Part shown: one piece after another, positions 37,701 to 46,820 of the stretch
Layout of the letters: each line of letters opens with the position of its first letter
Numbering within the stretch: position 1 is the first letter of the stretch
From: PALSA-612 sp963765295
Lineage (GTDB): Bacteria > Actinomycetota > Thermoleophilia > Gaiellales > Gaiellaceae
NCBI GenBank assembly: GCA_963765295.1
Contig: CAVXVO010000004.1
Span: forward strand, 496,001-560,000
Direction: 5' to 3'
Length of the DNA stretch: 64,000 nucleotides
Notes under the pieces: generated by a model
Told to the model about the DNA's origin: nothing
Databases searched by the model: none
What the model saw: the letters and a program-made list of their open reading frames with translations, nothing else
Program-made: the position numbers and the translations under genes

Positions 37701-39048
37701 GCTCCAAGACACCTCCGTGGGGCATCGAGCCCGTCCCCGACCGGCTCCGCGTCTTCAGCTTCCTGGACTCGCTCCTCCTCTGGGGGAACCTCTCCGTCTC
37801 GCTGCTCGTGATCGTGATCGGCGCGCTGCTCGTGCCGGCGCTCTCGCTGCGCGACGCGCTGCTCGCGATCGTGGTCGGCTCGGTCGCGGGCAGCGCGCTC
37901 CTCGCGCTCGCCGCGCTGATCGGGGCGGACGGACGCGTGCCGGGCATGGTGCTCCTGCGTGCACCGCTCGGGAAGCGCGGCTCGTACGCGCCGACCGCCC
38001 TCAACATCGCCCAGAACCTGGGCTGGTCGACGTTCGAATTGATCATCATCGCCACCACGGCCGGGGCGCTCTCGAAGCACCTGTTCGGCTGGCAGGGCAC
38101 GTGGTTCTGGACGATCGTGTTCGGCCTCCTCTCCTGGGCGCTCGGGATGCTCGGGCCGATCGGCTTCGTACGCCGCTACCTGCGCAAGTTCGCCTCGTGG
38201 GCGCTGATCTTCTCCATGGCCTACCTGACGTACTGGGCGATCTCGAAGGCCAACCTCCATGCGTTCTGGGCGCAGCCGGGAAAGGGTGGCTTCCCGACCT
38301 TCGGCCAGGCGATCGACCTCGTGATCGCGAGCGTCGTCTCCTGGACGCCGCTGGCCGCCGACTACACACGCTTCTCCCGCTCGCGGCGCGGGGCGTTCTG
38401 GGGTGCGGGGCTCGGCTACCTCGCGCCGACGATCTGGTGCATCGGGCTCGGCATCCTCGTCGTGCTCGCACGCGGGATCGCGGACGCCCAGTCGCTCCCG
38501 GCAGGCGTCGCAGCGGCCGGGCGGCGTAGCGCTCGTGGCACTCGCGGCGATCACGATCGACGAGAGCGAGAAGGCGTTCGCCGACATCTACTCGACCGCA
38601 GTCTCGATCCAGAACCTGCTCCCGCGCGTACCGCAGCGCCTGCTGATCACGATCGTCTCCGCGGCCGCGACGGGGCTCGCGCTGGCGCTCGACCTCGGTA
38701 ACTACCAGAACTTCCTCTACCTGCTCGGGTCGTTCTTCATCCCGCTCTTCGGGGTGCTGCTCGCCGACTGGCTCACGGCCGGGGCGCACTACGGCGAGCA
38801 GGACATCTTCTCTGCGCCCCCGTTCCGGTTCGAGCAGATCGCCGCCTGGGTCGTCGGCTTCTGCCTCTACCAGTGGCTGTCGCCGGTCGGGCCGAGCTGG
38901 TGGACGGACATCGTCGCGCACACCCATCCCGGCTACGTGAGCTTCACGGCGTCGCTTCCCGCCTTCGGAGCATCGTTCGCGCTCGCAGCGGTGGGCGGAT
39001 TCGGTCTACCGCCGCGTCCGCACGCGCTCCTCGCTCGCCGAGGCCTGA
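37697..39048 (+). CDS. cytX: CytX-like NCS1 permease (thiamine pyrimidine uptake), two frame breaks
   Basis: A nucleobase:cation symporter-1 protein of about 450 residues. The N-terminal MSSKTPPWGIEPVPDRLR and helix LDSLLLWGNLSVSLLVIVIG are typical. TPP-riboswitch control points to hydroxymethylpyrimidine uptake, the CytX role. After AGVAAAG the frame shifts by one base near 38512-38525 and resumes as GGVALVALAAITIDESEKAFADIYST; a second shift near 39004 leads to GFVYRRVRTRSSLAEA and the TGA at 39046-39048. Each break removes cleanly with one extra G, so I infer sequence errors. Confidence 0.82.
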
Positions 39049-39089
39049 GCGCACACTTATCGCGCCGGGAGTCGTCTAAGTTCTCGGGG

Positions 39090-39950
39090 ATGGCGACTCG
39101 GCGAAACCTCTGGCTCGCGGGGGCGCTCCTCGGCCTGGTCGTGCTCGTCGCGGTCGCGAGTCGCGCGCACTCGCCGGCCGGCGGCGGGACGACGCACGGG
39201 GTCGACTCGAACCTCGTCTGGGAGTTCATCCTGATCGGGTTTCTCGCACTGTTCGTGCTCAGCCTGCCCGTTGCCGTTTGGATCGTCGTCACGACCCGGG
39301 CAGATTCCGTCCGGTCGGGCCGCCGGGGGAAGCGGAACTCGATGTGGGGACTCGTGATCGGGATCGTCTTCATGCTCGTGGCCGTGGTCGCGGCCGAGCG
39401 GTTCTACTCGGGCAACCACCACGGCAACAAGCAGACCCAGAAGCAGATCGTCCAGTCGGCGGGGCCCAGGAAGCCGAATAAGCCCGGCAAGAAAATCCCC
39501 TTCGACTGGCTGCCGGCGATCGTGATCCTGTCGATCGCGGGCGGTGGCGCCGCCGTGATCGCGTACACGTTGTTCCGCAAGCCGACCCATCACGTCCCGA
39601 CGGAGGCCGAGCTCGCGGCCCAGCTGTCCGCCGTCCTCGACGACTCGCTCGACGACCTTCGGGCCGAGAAGGATCCGCGCCGGGCGGTGATCGCGACGTA
39701 CGCGCGCATGGAGCGGACACTCGCGGGCGCGGGGCTTCCGCGCGCCGAGTCCGAGACGCCCCTCGAGTACCTTGGGCGCGTGCTCCGTGAGCTCCTGAAC
39801 ACGAGCGCCGACGCCGTCTCGCGGCTGACCGCGCTCTTCGAACGGGCGAAGTTCAGCCCGCACGAGATCGACAGCAGCATGAAGCGGGACGCGATCAACG
39901 CGCTCGTCGCCGTCCGTGACGAGCTGCAGGCGGCGGCGGTGGCAGCGTGA
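39090..39950 (+). CDS. Membrane protein with DUF4129 domain
   Basis: A 286-residue protein. Hydrophobic helices lie near residues 7-24, 46-66, 88-106 and 150-170; the C-terminal cytosolic part (ATYARMERTLAGAGLPRAESETPLEYLGRVL) is a DUF4129 domain. In Actinomycetota this domain accompanies MoxR and DUF58 genes, as here, in systems thought to assemble or activate surface enzymes; the mechanism is not established. ATG at 39090 begins MATRRNLWLAG. The four genes 39090-42737 overlap by four bases each. Confidence 0.78.
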   Translation: MATRRNLWLAGALLGLVVLVAVASRAHSPAGGGTTHGVDSNLVWEFILIGFLALFVLSLPVAVWIVVTTRADSVRSGRRGKRNSMWGLVIGIVFMLVAVVAAERFYSGNHHGNKQTQKQIVQSAGPRKPNKPGKKIPFDWLPAIVILSIAGGGAAVIAYTLFRKPTHHVPTEAELAAQLSAVLDDSLDDLRAEKDPRRAVIATYARMERTLAGAGLPRAESETPLEYLGRVLRELLNTSADAVSRLTALFERAKFSPHEIDSSMKRDAINALVAVRDELQAAAVAA

Positions 39951-40474
39951 GGCGGAACCGTTCTTTGGCGCGCGCGGGCATCACAACCGCACTCGGGGCG
40001 GCGGCGCTCATCGTGGCGCTCTCGGTCCGGCCCGGCGACGGCAGCCTGGCGACCGAGGCGTATGTGCTCTTCCTCGGCGCAATCGGTACAGCGGTGCTCG
40101 CCCGCGCCACGTCGAAGGCATTCGCCGCCCCCACGGAGTCGCAGGTGGCAGTGGTGCTGCGCCGGCCGAAGCCCAAGCCGCGACGCGTGCCCGAGCTCGA
40201 GAGCCTCGAGCGCGAGCTCGAGATGTCGACGCAGAGCGCGTACGACACGCACTACCGGCTGCGGCCGATCCTGCGCGAGATCGCCGCCGCCCGGCTCGGG
40301 CGCAGCGCGGTCGAGCTCGACCGGCCCGACAGCCGTGCCGCGGAAATGCTCGGCCCCGACGCGTGGGCGCTCGTCCGGCCCGACTCGCAGCGGCCCTCCG
40401 ACCATTACGCGCCCGGTGCCAGCCTGGCCGAGATCGAGCGCGCACTCGACGCGCTGGAGGTGCTCGGCCGATGA
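39947..40474 (+). CDS. Hypothetical protein of the MoxR/DUF58 cluster
   Basis: A 175-residue protein with two N-terminal helices (residues 10-25 and 38-55) and a soluble, Arg/Glu-rich tail containing ESLERELEMSTQSAYDTHYRLRP. This companion is commonly found between DUF4129 and MoxR genes, but I know no function. GTG at 39947 overlaps the upstream stop and its own stop overlaps moxR. Confidence 0.7.
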   Translation: MRRNRSLARAGITTALGAAALIVALSVRPGDGSLATEAYVLFLGAIGTAVLARATSKAFAAPTESQVAVVLRRPKPKPRRVPELESLERELEMSTQSAYDTHYRLRPILREIAAARLGRSAVELDRPDSRAAEMLGPDAWALVRPDSQRPSDHYAPGASLAEIERALDALEVLGR

Positions 40475-41466
40475 GCGCGGAGCCGCAGATGACCCTCGAC
40501 GAGGTCGGAACGCTCGCGTCCCGGATCCTCGACGAGGTCGAGCGCGCCGTCCTCGGCAAGCGCGACGCCCTCGAGCTCGTCCTCCTCGGCCTGCTCGCCG
40601 ACGGCCACGTCCTGATCGAGGACTTCCCCGGGCTCGCGAAGACGCTGATCGCGCGCTCGTTCGCGCAGGTCGCGACCATGGAGTTCCGGCGCATCCAGTT
40701 CACGCCCGACCTGATGCCGGCCGACGTCACGGGCTCTTCGATCTTCGACCAGCGGGTCTCGGACTTCGAGTTCCGCCCCGGGCCGATCTTCACGAACCTC
40801 CTCCTCGCGGACGAGATCAACCGCGCCCCACCGAAGACGCAGGCGGCGCTGCTCGAGGCGATGCAGGAGCGTCAGGTGACGATGGAGGGCGTCACCCGAC
40901 CGCTCGCGCGGCCGTTCCTCGTCCTCGCGACGCAGAACCCGCTCGAGTACGAGGGCACGTACCCGCTGCCGGAGGCGCAGCTCGACCGGTTCCTGCTCCG
41001 CCTCGGCGTCGGCTATCCGACCCGCGACGACGAGTGGAGCGTGCTCGCGGCACGCATCGAGCGGCGCGAGGACGAGGTCGACCTCGAGCCCGTCGTCGAC
41101 GGGGCCTCGCTCGCGGCCATGCAGCGCGCGATCGAGCACGTCCACGTCGCGGAGAGCATCGGCTACTACATCGTCGACGTCGTCGCCGCGACCCGCTCGA
41201 GCCCGAGCGTCCAGGTCGGTGCGAGCCCCCGCGGATCGCTCGCGGTGATGAAGCTCGCGCGCTGCAAGGCCGTGCTCAGCGGCCGCGACTTCGTCACGCC
41301 CGAAGACGTGAAGGCCGTCGCCGTCCCCGCGCTCGCGCACCGGCTCGCGCTCCGCCCGGAGCTGTGGGTGCAGCGGATCAAGCCCGAGGACGTCGTCGCC
41401 GAGCGCCTCGCGACGGTGCCCACGCCGCGCGCCGAGGACGTCTCGCCGAGCACAAGCACGAAATGA
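40471..41466 (+). CDS. MoxR-family AAA+ ATPase
   Basis: A 331-residue AAA+ chaperone. Walker A is a degenerate FPGLAKT near residue 52, as common in MoxR; Walker B is LLLADEINRAPPKTQ near residue 111; sensor 1 is LATQNPLEYEGTYPLPEAQLDRFL, a hallmark of the family. MoxR proteins insert cofactors or remodel partner complexes, typically with VWA or DUF58 partners such as the next gene. Translation is coupled on both sides. Confidence 0.9.
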   Translation: MSAEPQMTLDEVGTLASRILDEVERAVLGKRDALELVLLGLLADGHVLIEDFPGLAKTLIARSFAQVATMEFRRIQFTPDLMPADVTGSSIFDQRVSDFEFRPGPIFTNLLLADEINRAPPKTQAALLEAMQERQVTMEGVTRPLARPFLVLATQNPLEYEGTYPLPEAQLDRFLLRLGVGYPTRDDEWSVLAARIERREDEVDLEPVVDGASLAAMQRAIEHVHVAESIGYYIVDVVAATRSSPSVQVGASPRGSLAVMKLARCKAVLSGRDFVTPEDVKAVAVPALAHRLALRPELWVQRIKPEDVVAERLATVPTPRAEDVSPSTSTK

Positions 41467-42737
41467 AGCGCTCGGCCGCCCCGAAGCTCGGCGCCTACGC
41501 CGGGCTTGCCGGGCTCGGCCTCCTGGCGGCGCTCGTCCTCGGGCAGCCGCTCCTCGTCACGATGGCTGCGCCGTTCGCGCTCGTCCTCGTCGGCGGCCTG
41601 ATCCTCGGCGACGATCCGGGGCTGCGCGCGAGCGTCGAGCTCGACCACGAGCGCGTGCTGGAGGGCGACGAGGTCGTGCTCGAGCTCGAGCTCTACGCCG
41701 CGCGCGGGATCTCGCGGCTCGACGTCCTGATCGGCGTTCCCGAGGGCCTCGTCGTCGAGGACGGCCTGAATCCCGTGTCGATCCGGCTCGAGCCGCGCGA
41801 GTCGGAGAGCGTCGAGCTCAGGCTCCGCGCCGACCGCTGGGGCGCATACGTCCTCGGCGACGTGCTGCTCCGCGGCCACGACACGCTCGGCGTCTTCCGC
41901 TTCGACCAGGCGCTCCCGCGCGACCTGGAGCTGCGAGTCTTCCCGCGCGAGGAGTACCTGCGCACGCTGCTGCGGCCGCGCGACACGCAGCCGTACGCGG
42001 GCGACGAGGTGGCGCGCCGCCGGGGCGACGGGATCGAGTTCGCGGACATCCGCCCGTTCGCCTTCGGCGACCAGGTCACGCGCGTCAACTGGCGCGCGAC
42101 CGCGCGGCGCGGCGAGCTGTGGGTGAACGACCGCCACCCGGAGCGGAACACGGACATCGTGCTCTTCCTCGACGCGTTCACCGAGGCGCGCCGCGGCAAT
42201 GCGAGCACGCTCGACCTGGCGCTGCGCGCCGCCGCCACGCTCGCCCGCGGCTACGTGGGCGCGCACGACCGGGTCGGGCTCGTCAGCTTCGGCGGCGCGC
42301 TCCGCTGGCTGCAGCCGGGAACCGGCGAGGCGCAGCTCTACCGGATCTGCGAAGCGCTGCTCGACACACAGATCCTGCAGAACTACGCCTGGCGCGACAT
42401 CGCGGTCGTGCCGGCGCGCGTCCTGCGGCCGCAGTCGCTCGTCGTCGCCCTTACGCCGCTCCTCGACGAGCGCAGCATCGCCGCGCTCTTCGACCTGCGC
42501 GCCCGCGGCCACGACATCACGGTGATCGAGGCCTCTCCCGTCCCCTACATGGATCCGGGCCGGACGGCGTCCGAGCGGCTCGCGTTCCGCCTCTGGCGAT
42601 TGCGGCGCGACGCGCTGCGCGACCGGCTGCGCCAGAGCGGCGTCGCAGTCGTCGAATGGCAGGAGGGGACACCCCTGGCAGTCGGAATCGAGGAGGCGAG
42701 CGCATTCAGGCGCCACGCATTGGCCGGCCGCGGCTGA
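41463..42737 (+). CDS. DUF58 domain-containing protein
   Basis: A 424-residue protein with two N-terminal helices (residues 10-45) and a large domain of the DUF58/VWA-like group: YAGDEVARRRGDGIEFADIRPFAFGD and VNWRATARRGELWVNDRHPE near residue 210, then DIVLFLDAFTEARRG, resembling a VWA strand with a partial metal site. It is the usual substrate or partner of MoxR. ATG at 41463 overlaps moxR's stop; its own stop overlaps a CTG of the next frame. Confidence 0.85.
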   Translation: MKRSAAPKLGAYAGLAGLGLLAALVLGQPLLVTMAAPFALVLVGGLILGDDPGLRASVELDHERVLEGDEVVLELELYAARGISRLDVLIGVPEGLVVEDGLNPVSIRLEPRESESVELRLRADRWGAYVLGDVLLRGHDTLGVFRFDQALPRDLELRVFPREEYLRTLLRPRDTQPYAGDEVARRRGDGIEFADIRPFAFGDQVTRVNWRATARRGELWVNDRHPERNTDIVLFLDAFTEARRGNASTLDLALRAAATLARGYVGAHDRVGLVSFGGALRWLQPGTGEAQLYRICEALLDTQILQNYAWRDIAVVPARVLRPQSLVVALTPLLDERSIAALFDLRARGHDITVIEASPVPYMDPGRTASERLAFRLWRLRRDALRDRLRQSGVAVVEWQEGTPLAVGIEEASAFRRHALAGRG

Positions 42738-42754
42738 GCATCCACTGGCCGCGC

Positions 42755-43256
42755 GTGAGCCGGGCCACCGGCTCGCTGGCCTGCGCCTGCGCGCTCGCCG
42801 TCTACCCGGCACTCGGGACGTCGCGGCTCGCGTGGATGCTCGCGACCCTCGGCGTGATCGCGGTCGGGACGCTCGCCGTCGGCCTCGGCCTACAGCGCGC
42901 CCAGCTCCTCGTCTGGGCGCTCGTCCTCCTCGGCGCCGACTACGCGGTCTGGCTCGAGCTCGGGACACACGCGCTCGACCAGCGCGCACCGGTCGTCGGA
43001 GCCGGCCTGCTGTTGACCGCCGAGCTGGCATTCGACTCGCTCGAGCCGGAGATCGGCTCGCTCGGCTCGACCGCCGTGCTCGCGCGGGCGATCGCGCTCG
43101 CCGTCGTCTCCTCGTCTCGGTCGGAGTCGGAGCAGTCGTGCTCGCCGCCGCCTCGATCCCGCTCAGCGGCGGCGATCGCGCTGACGGGCGTCGGCGTCGT
43201 CGCCGCGGTCCTCGCGCTCGGCCGTGATCGCCCGGCTCGCGACCGCACGGCGCTGA
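42755..43256 (+). CDS. Small membrane protein, three frame breaks
   Basis: Reading across single-base shifts near 43113, 43165 and 43220 gives one hydrophobic protein of about 165 residues with five helices, e.g. LAWMLATLGVIAVGTLAVGL, then LVSVGVGAVVLAAASIP and AIALTGVGVVAAVLAL, ending IARLATARR before the TGA at 43254-43256. GTG at 42755 is the first canonical start; CTG at 42734 overlapping the DUF58 stop is an alternative. It closes the MoxR/DUF58 cluster. No known domain. The breaks are probably sequence errors. Confidence 0.55.
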
Positions 43257-43258
43257 TC

Positions 43259-43665
43259 ATGGCGAGCGCGTCGGTGCTGACGGTCGACGGCGTCTTCCTC
43301 GTCGACCTCGACGACGGCACGGTGCTCGGCCCCTCGGCCGAGGCTGAGTTCGATCCACCGCCCGCCCCGGCCGCGAAGCCGTTCCTGCCCCGCCTCGTCG
43401 CGGCCTCTGCGACCGGCTCGACGGTTGCCGCCGTCGTGGACGCGAAGCCGCCGCTGCTCGTCTCGCACGACGCCGGCCGAACGTGGAAGGACTCGGGCCG
43501 CGGGCTGCCACCGGGCCACGCGGTCGCGGTGTCGCACGACGATCCCGGACCGGATCCTCTACGCCGGCCGCAACCGCCTGTATCGTGTCGACGGACGGCG
43601 GACGGTTCTGGCGCTCGCTGGAGGGAGAGCTGCCGGATATCGAGAACGTGGCCTGGGCCGACTAG
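43259..43665 (+). CDS. BNR/sialidase-repeat-like protein, two frame breaks
   Basis: From ATG 43259 the protein begins MASASVLTVDGVFLVDLDDG and holds two Asp-box-like repeats: LVSHDAGRTWKDSGRGLP and, after shifts near 43545 and 43583, STDGGRFWRSLEGELP, ending VAWAD at 43665. About 135 residues, no signal peptide. Such repeats form beta-propeller blades, but two are too few for a full propeller. Function unknown. Each shift is cured by one base. Confidence 0.5.
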
Positions 43666-43689
43666 GGGCCGCTCGCCCCCGGTTCGTGC

Positions 43690-45399
43690 GTGTGCGACGC
43701 TTCGCCCTTGGGCAGGGCGCGATCGACACGGGTCGTCCAGGTGTTCGCGACGATCGCGAGGAATCCCGACCTCCGGCGCCTCCAGCTCGCGTTCTTCGGC
43801 TTCAACGCGGCCGAATGGGCGGTGTGGATCGCGATCCTCGTCTACGCGTACCGGCACGGTGGCGCGACCGAGGCGGGCATCGTCGCCGTCGTCCAGCTCG
43901 TACCGGCAGCGATCCTCGGCCCGGTGCTGTCCGTGCTCGCGGACCGCGAGTCGCCCGCGCGGGCGCTCCGGCTGGGCTACCTCGTCCAGGCCTCGCTGAT
44001 GGCGGCGGTCGCGGCGGTCCTGATCGCCGGTGGCAACCGTTACCTCGTCTACGCCCTTGCGGCCCTGGCCGCGACCGCCGTGACGATGACGCGGCCTGCG
44101 CAGGCGGCGCTCGTGCCGCATCTCGCCCGGCGGCCGGAGGAGCTGACCGCCTCGAACGTCGTCTCCGGGTGGACCGAGAGCGTCGCCATGCTGACCGCGC
44201 CGGCCGTCGCGGGCGTGCTCCTCGCGACCGCAGGCCCAGGCTGGGTCTTCGCAGTCATGTCCGCGTTGACGCTCGGCTCGGCGCTGCTCGTTGCGCCGCT
44301 CAACGCGCCCGCCCTCGCCGAGGAGGCGGACGAGGCCGAGGCCGACGCGGAGCCGCGTCCGGGAATCGTCGGCGAGCTCGCCGCAGGTGTCCACGTCCTG
44401 CGAACGGAGCGGGCGGCGCGGATGCTCGTGCTCCTGCTCGGGATCCAGTTCGCTGCGATCGGAGCGCTCGACGTGATCACCGTCGTGGTCGCGCTCTCCG
44501 TCCTCCATCTCGGCCAGGGCGGCTCCGGGTACCTCAACGCGGCCTTCGGCCTCGGCGGTGTGCTCGCGATCCTGCTGACGGCGACGTTCGTGGGCAGCAA
44601 GCGGCTGATCCCGTGGCTCGTCGGCGCCGCAGGCGCGTGGGGAGCCGCGTTCCTCGTCCTCGGCCTGCGCCCGACCGTGACCGGCGCCGTGCTGCTGCTC
44701 GTCGTGGCGGGCGTGAGCTTCATGCTCTTCGACGTCGCCGGCCGGACGCTCCTCCAGCGCTCCGCTCCCGCGGACGTCGTTTCGCGGATCTTCGGCGTCC
44801 TCGAGGGCGTCTCGATGCTCGGCCTGGCGGTCGGCTCCCTGCTCGTGCCGGTGCTCGTGTCGGTGCTCGGCACCAGGGCAGCCGTGATCGGAACCGGCGC
44901 CGTGCTCCCGTGCGCCCTCCTCCTCTGCGGCAGGCCGCTCTTCGAGATCGACGCGGCGGCGACGGTGCCGGTCGTGGAGATCGCGCTGCTCCGGTCGGTG
45001 CCGTTCCTGCAGCCGCTGCCGGCGCCGGCGGTCGAGAGCCTGGCGCGGAGCCTGATCCCGATCGAGGCCGCGCCGGGCGACGTGCTGATCGCCGAGGGCG
45101 ACGTCGGCGACCGCTTCTACGTGATCGCCGAGGGCGAGGTGGAGAGCACGGCAGCCGGCAGAGATCTCGGCCGGCTCGGCCGCGGCGGCAGCTTCGGGGA
45201 GATCGCGCTGCTCCAGGACGTGCCGAGAACGGCCACCTGCACCGCGGTCGGCCACGTGCGGCTGTATGCGCTCGAGCGTGAGCCGTTCCTCTTCGCCGTG
45301 TGCGGGCATCACCGGAGCCTGCGCGCTGCGAACCGTCTCGTCGACCGGCGCCTCGCGAACACGGCGCCGGCCGCGCCCGCGGCCTCGCTCGAGAGCTAG
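43690..45399 (+). CDS. MFS transporter fused to a cyclic-nucleotide-binding domain
   Basis: A 569-residue fusion. Residues 30-425 have about twelve helices of an MFS transporter (NAAEWAVWIAILVYAYRHGG in the first helix region). Residues 430-545 are a cNMP-binding domain: VPFLQPLPAPAVESLARSL, then EGDVGDRFYVIAEGEVE and the phosphate-binding cassette SFGEIALLQDVPRTAT with the expected Glu and Arg. The design suggests transport gated by cAMP or another nucleotide, unusual for an MFS protein. Substrate unknown. GTG at 43690 was chosen as the first start after the previous stop. Confidence 0.85.
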   Translation: MCDASPLGRARSTRVVQVFATIARNPDLRRLQLAFFGFNAAEWAVWIAILVYAYRHGGATEAGIVAVVQLVPAAILGPVLSVLADRESPARALRLGYLVQASLMAAVAAVLIAGGNRYLVYALAALAATAVTMTRPAQAALVPHLARRPEELTASNVVSGWTESVAMLTAPAVAGVLLATAGPGWVFAVMSALTLGSALLVAPLNAPALAEEADEAEADAEPRPGIVGELAAGVHVLRTERAARMLVLLLGIQFAAIGALDVITVVVALSVLHLGQGGSGYLNAAFGLGGVLAILLTATFVGSKRLIPWLVGAAGAWGAAFLVLGLRPTVTGAVLLLVVAGVSFMLFDVAGRTLLQRSAPADVVSRIFGVLEGVSMLGLAVGSLLVPVLVSVLGTRAAVIGTGAVLPCALLLCGRPLFEIDAAATVPVVEIALLRSVPFLQPLPAPAVESLARSLIPIEAAPGDVLIAEGDVGDRFYVIAEGEVESTAAGRDLGRLGRGGSFGEIALLQDVPRTATCTAVGHVRLYALEREPFLFAVCGHHRSLRAANRLVDRRLANTAPAAPAASLES

Positions 45400-45406
45400 C
45401 CCTGTC

Positions 45407-46252
45407 CTAGAGCTTGAACTCGCCGCGCGCGACGATCACGGCGCTGCCGCCGACGTGGACGCTCTCGATCGTCTCCGGCGTTCCCTCGACCCGGGCGTAG
45501 AGCTTCGACGGCCGCTTGATCTCGGCACCCTGCGAGATCTCGATCTCCTCCCCGGGCGGGACACGGCCGTGGCGGACGAGATGGACGGCGAGCGGACCCG
45601 CGGCCGAGCCGGTCGCAGGATCTTCGGACACACCGCCGGCCGGAGCGAACATCCGCGTCTTCCAGGCGGTGCCCGAGCCGGCGAAGCAGTTGACCCCGAG
45701 CACGCCCGGGAGGTCGGAGAGCCGCCTGATGTCGGGCTTGAGCGCGGCGACCGCCTCGGGCGACGGGAGGCAGACGTAGACGTGCCGCAGGCCGTTGTCG
45801 TACACCTCGACGGGGAGCTCCGAGCGCTCGACGCCGATCGCCTCGAGCAGGAGCCCCTCGCCTGCATACGGCTCCACGGACGGGACGGGCTGCGACATCC
45901 AGCCGAAGACGATCCGCGCGCCCTCCCGCTCGAGCAGGACGGGCACGACGCCGACGCCCGTCTCGAGCCGGATCTCGGCGAGCTGCATCGGCCCGGCGAG
46001 CACGAACGCCGTCCCGAGCGTCGGGTGCCCCGCGAACGGAATCTCGGACGCCGGCGTGAAGATGCGCATCCGCGCGTGCCCGTCTCCCGCAGCCGGGTAG
46101 ACGAACACCGTCTCGGAGAAGTTCATCTCGCGCGCGAGCGATTGCAGCCTCTCCTCGGGCAGGTCGCGCGCGTCGGTGAAGACGGCGAGCTGGTTCCCCT
46201 CGAGCGGCGTGTCCGTGAAGACGTCGCAGACGACGTAGCGGAAGCGGGCCAT
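45407..46252 (-). CDS. PhzF-family isomerase/epimerase
   Basis: A 281-residue PhzF-like protein with the duplicated hot-dog-type fold. The catalytic Glu region is NQLAVFTDA and NFSETVFVYP (Glu47), with PFAGHPTLGTAFVL in the first half and FAPAGGVSEDPATGSAAGPLA in the second, both typical. PhzF enzymes isomerise small carboxylates; most members outside phenazine clusters have unknown substrates, and no phenazine genes are here. ATG at 46252 lies six bases after a TAGATT box. Confidence 0.88.
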   Translation of the reverse strand: MARFRYVVCDVFTDTPLEGNQLAVFTDARDLPEERLQSLAREMNFSETVFVYPAAGDGHARMRIFTPASEIPFAGHPTLGTAFVLAGPMQLAEIRLETGVGVVPVLLEREGARIVFGWMSQPVPSVEPYAGEGLLLEAIGVERSELPVEVYDNGLRHVYVCLPSPEAVAALKPDIRRLSDLPGVLGVNCFAGSGTAWKTRMFAPAGGVSEDPATGSAAGPLAVHLVRHGRVPPGEEIEISQGAEIKRPSKLYARVEGTPETIESVHVGGSAVIVARGEFKL

Positions 46253-46258
46253 GCAGGC

Positions 46259-46264
46259 AATCTA
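46259..46264 (-). promoter_or_regulatory. Putative -10 box of the PhzF gene
   Basis: TAGATT on the minus strand, six bases before the ATG at 46252. Confidence 0.4.
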
Positions 46265-46313
46265 CTGCCCGGGCCGCGATCCAATTCGCAAGCCTTGGCT
46301 ACGCCTGTGAGGC

Positions 46314-46776
46314 CTACTCGTCCGCTTCAGGCGGCCAGTGCAGGTCGGCACCCGGAATCGGGTCGCCGTGCGGGTCGCGCGTCGGGAAGCCGAGCGACTC
46401 GTCGATTCGCGCCTCGAGCTCCTCCGAGAGCGCGTGCTCGAGCCGGTCCGCCTCGGCGTGCACCTGTTCGACGGGCATCCCGAGCGTCTCCGACAGGTAC
46501 TTCTCGAGCAGACGGTGGTGCCGGATGACCTCGATCGCGGCCTTCTCGCCGGCCCGCGTCAGGATCACGCCGTGGTAGCGCTCGTGGCGGAGCGAGCTTC
46601 AGCTCGGCGAGCTTCTTCAGCATCGCCGTCGCAGACGGCGGAGACACGCCGACCCGCTCGGCGAGCGCGGACGTCGTGGCGCGGCCCTGCTCGGTCTGGA
46701 GCTTGTAGATCTCCTTGAGGTAGTCCTCGGCCGTCTGGCTGAGCGGCGCCGTCGTCACCGGTACGAGTTTAGACAC
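46314..46776 (-). CDS. DtxR/MntR-type metal-dependent regulator, frame interrupted near 46597
   Basis: The N-terminal winged helix (SQTAEDYLKEIYKLQTEQGRATTSALAERV, then SPPSATAMLKKLAELKL) is DtxR-like. One extra base near 46593-46600 breaks the frame; removal restores RHERYHGVILTRAGEKAAIEVIRHHRLLEKYL, the metal-binding dimer domain with its His/Glu ligands, and a tail to DLHWPPEADE. The rebuilt protein is about 153 residues. It probably controls manganese or iron genes. GTG at 46776 lies inside an inverted repeat, suggesting autoregulation. Confidence 0.83.
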
Positions 46777-46783
46777 GCCTAAA
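46768..46783. promoter_or_regulatory. Inverted repeat TTTAG-N6-CTAAA at the DtxR-type gene start
   Basis: TTTAGACACGCCTAAA covers the GTG of the regulator and lies 37 bases before the SixA gene on the other strand. The symmetry and A/T-rich arms resemble boxes bound by DtxR/MntR proteins. Confidence 0.6.
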
Positions 46784-46807
46784 GGTCGTCCTGCTTGGGC
46801 GGGGATC

Positions 46808-46813
46808 TATCCT
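46808..46813 (+). promoter_or_regulatory. Putative -10 box of the SixA-like gene
   Basis: TATCCT followed by seven bases and the ATG at 46821. Confidence 0.4.
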
Positions 46814-46820
46814 GGGCGCG

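Noticed and set aside
42734..42736. CTG at 42734 as certain start of the small membrane protein
   Set aside because: A canonical GTG at 42755 gives nearly the same protein, so CTG use is not required here.
45407..46252. Phenazine biosynthesis
   Set aside because: PhzF-like proteins are common outside phenazine clusters and no other phz gene is nearby.
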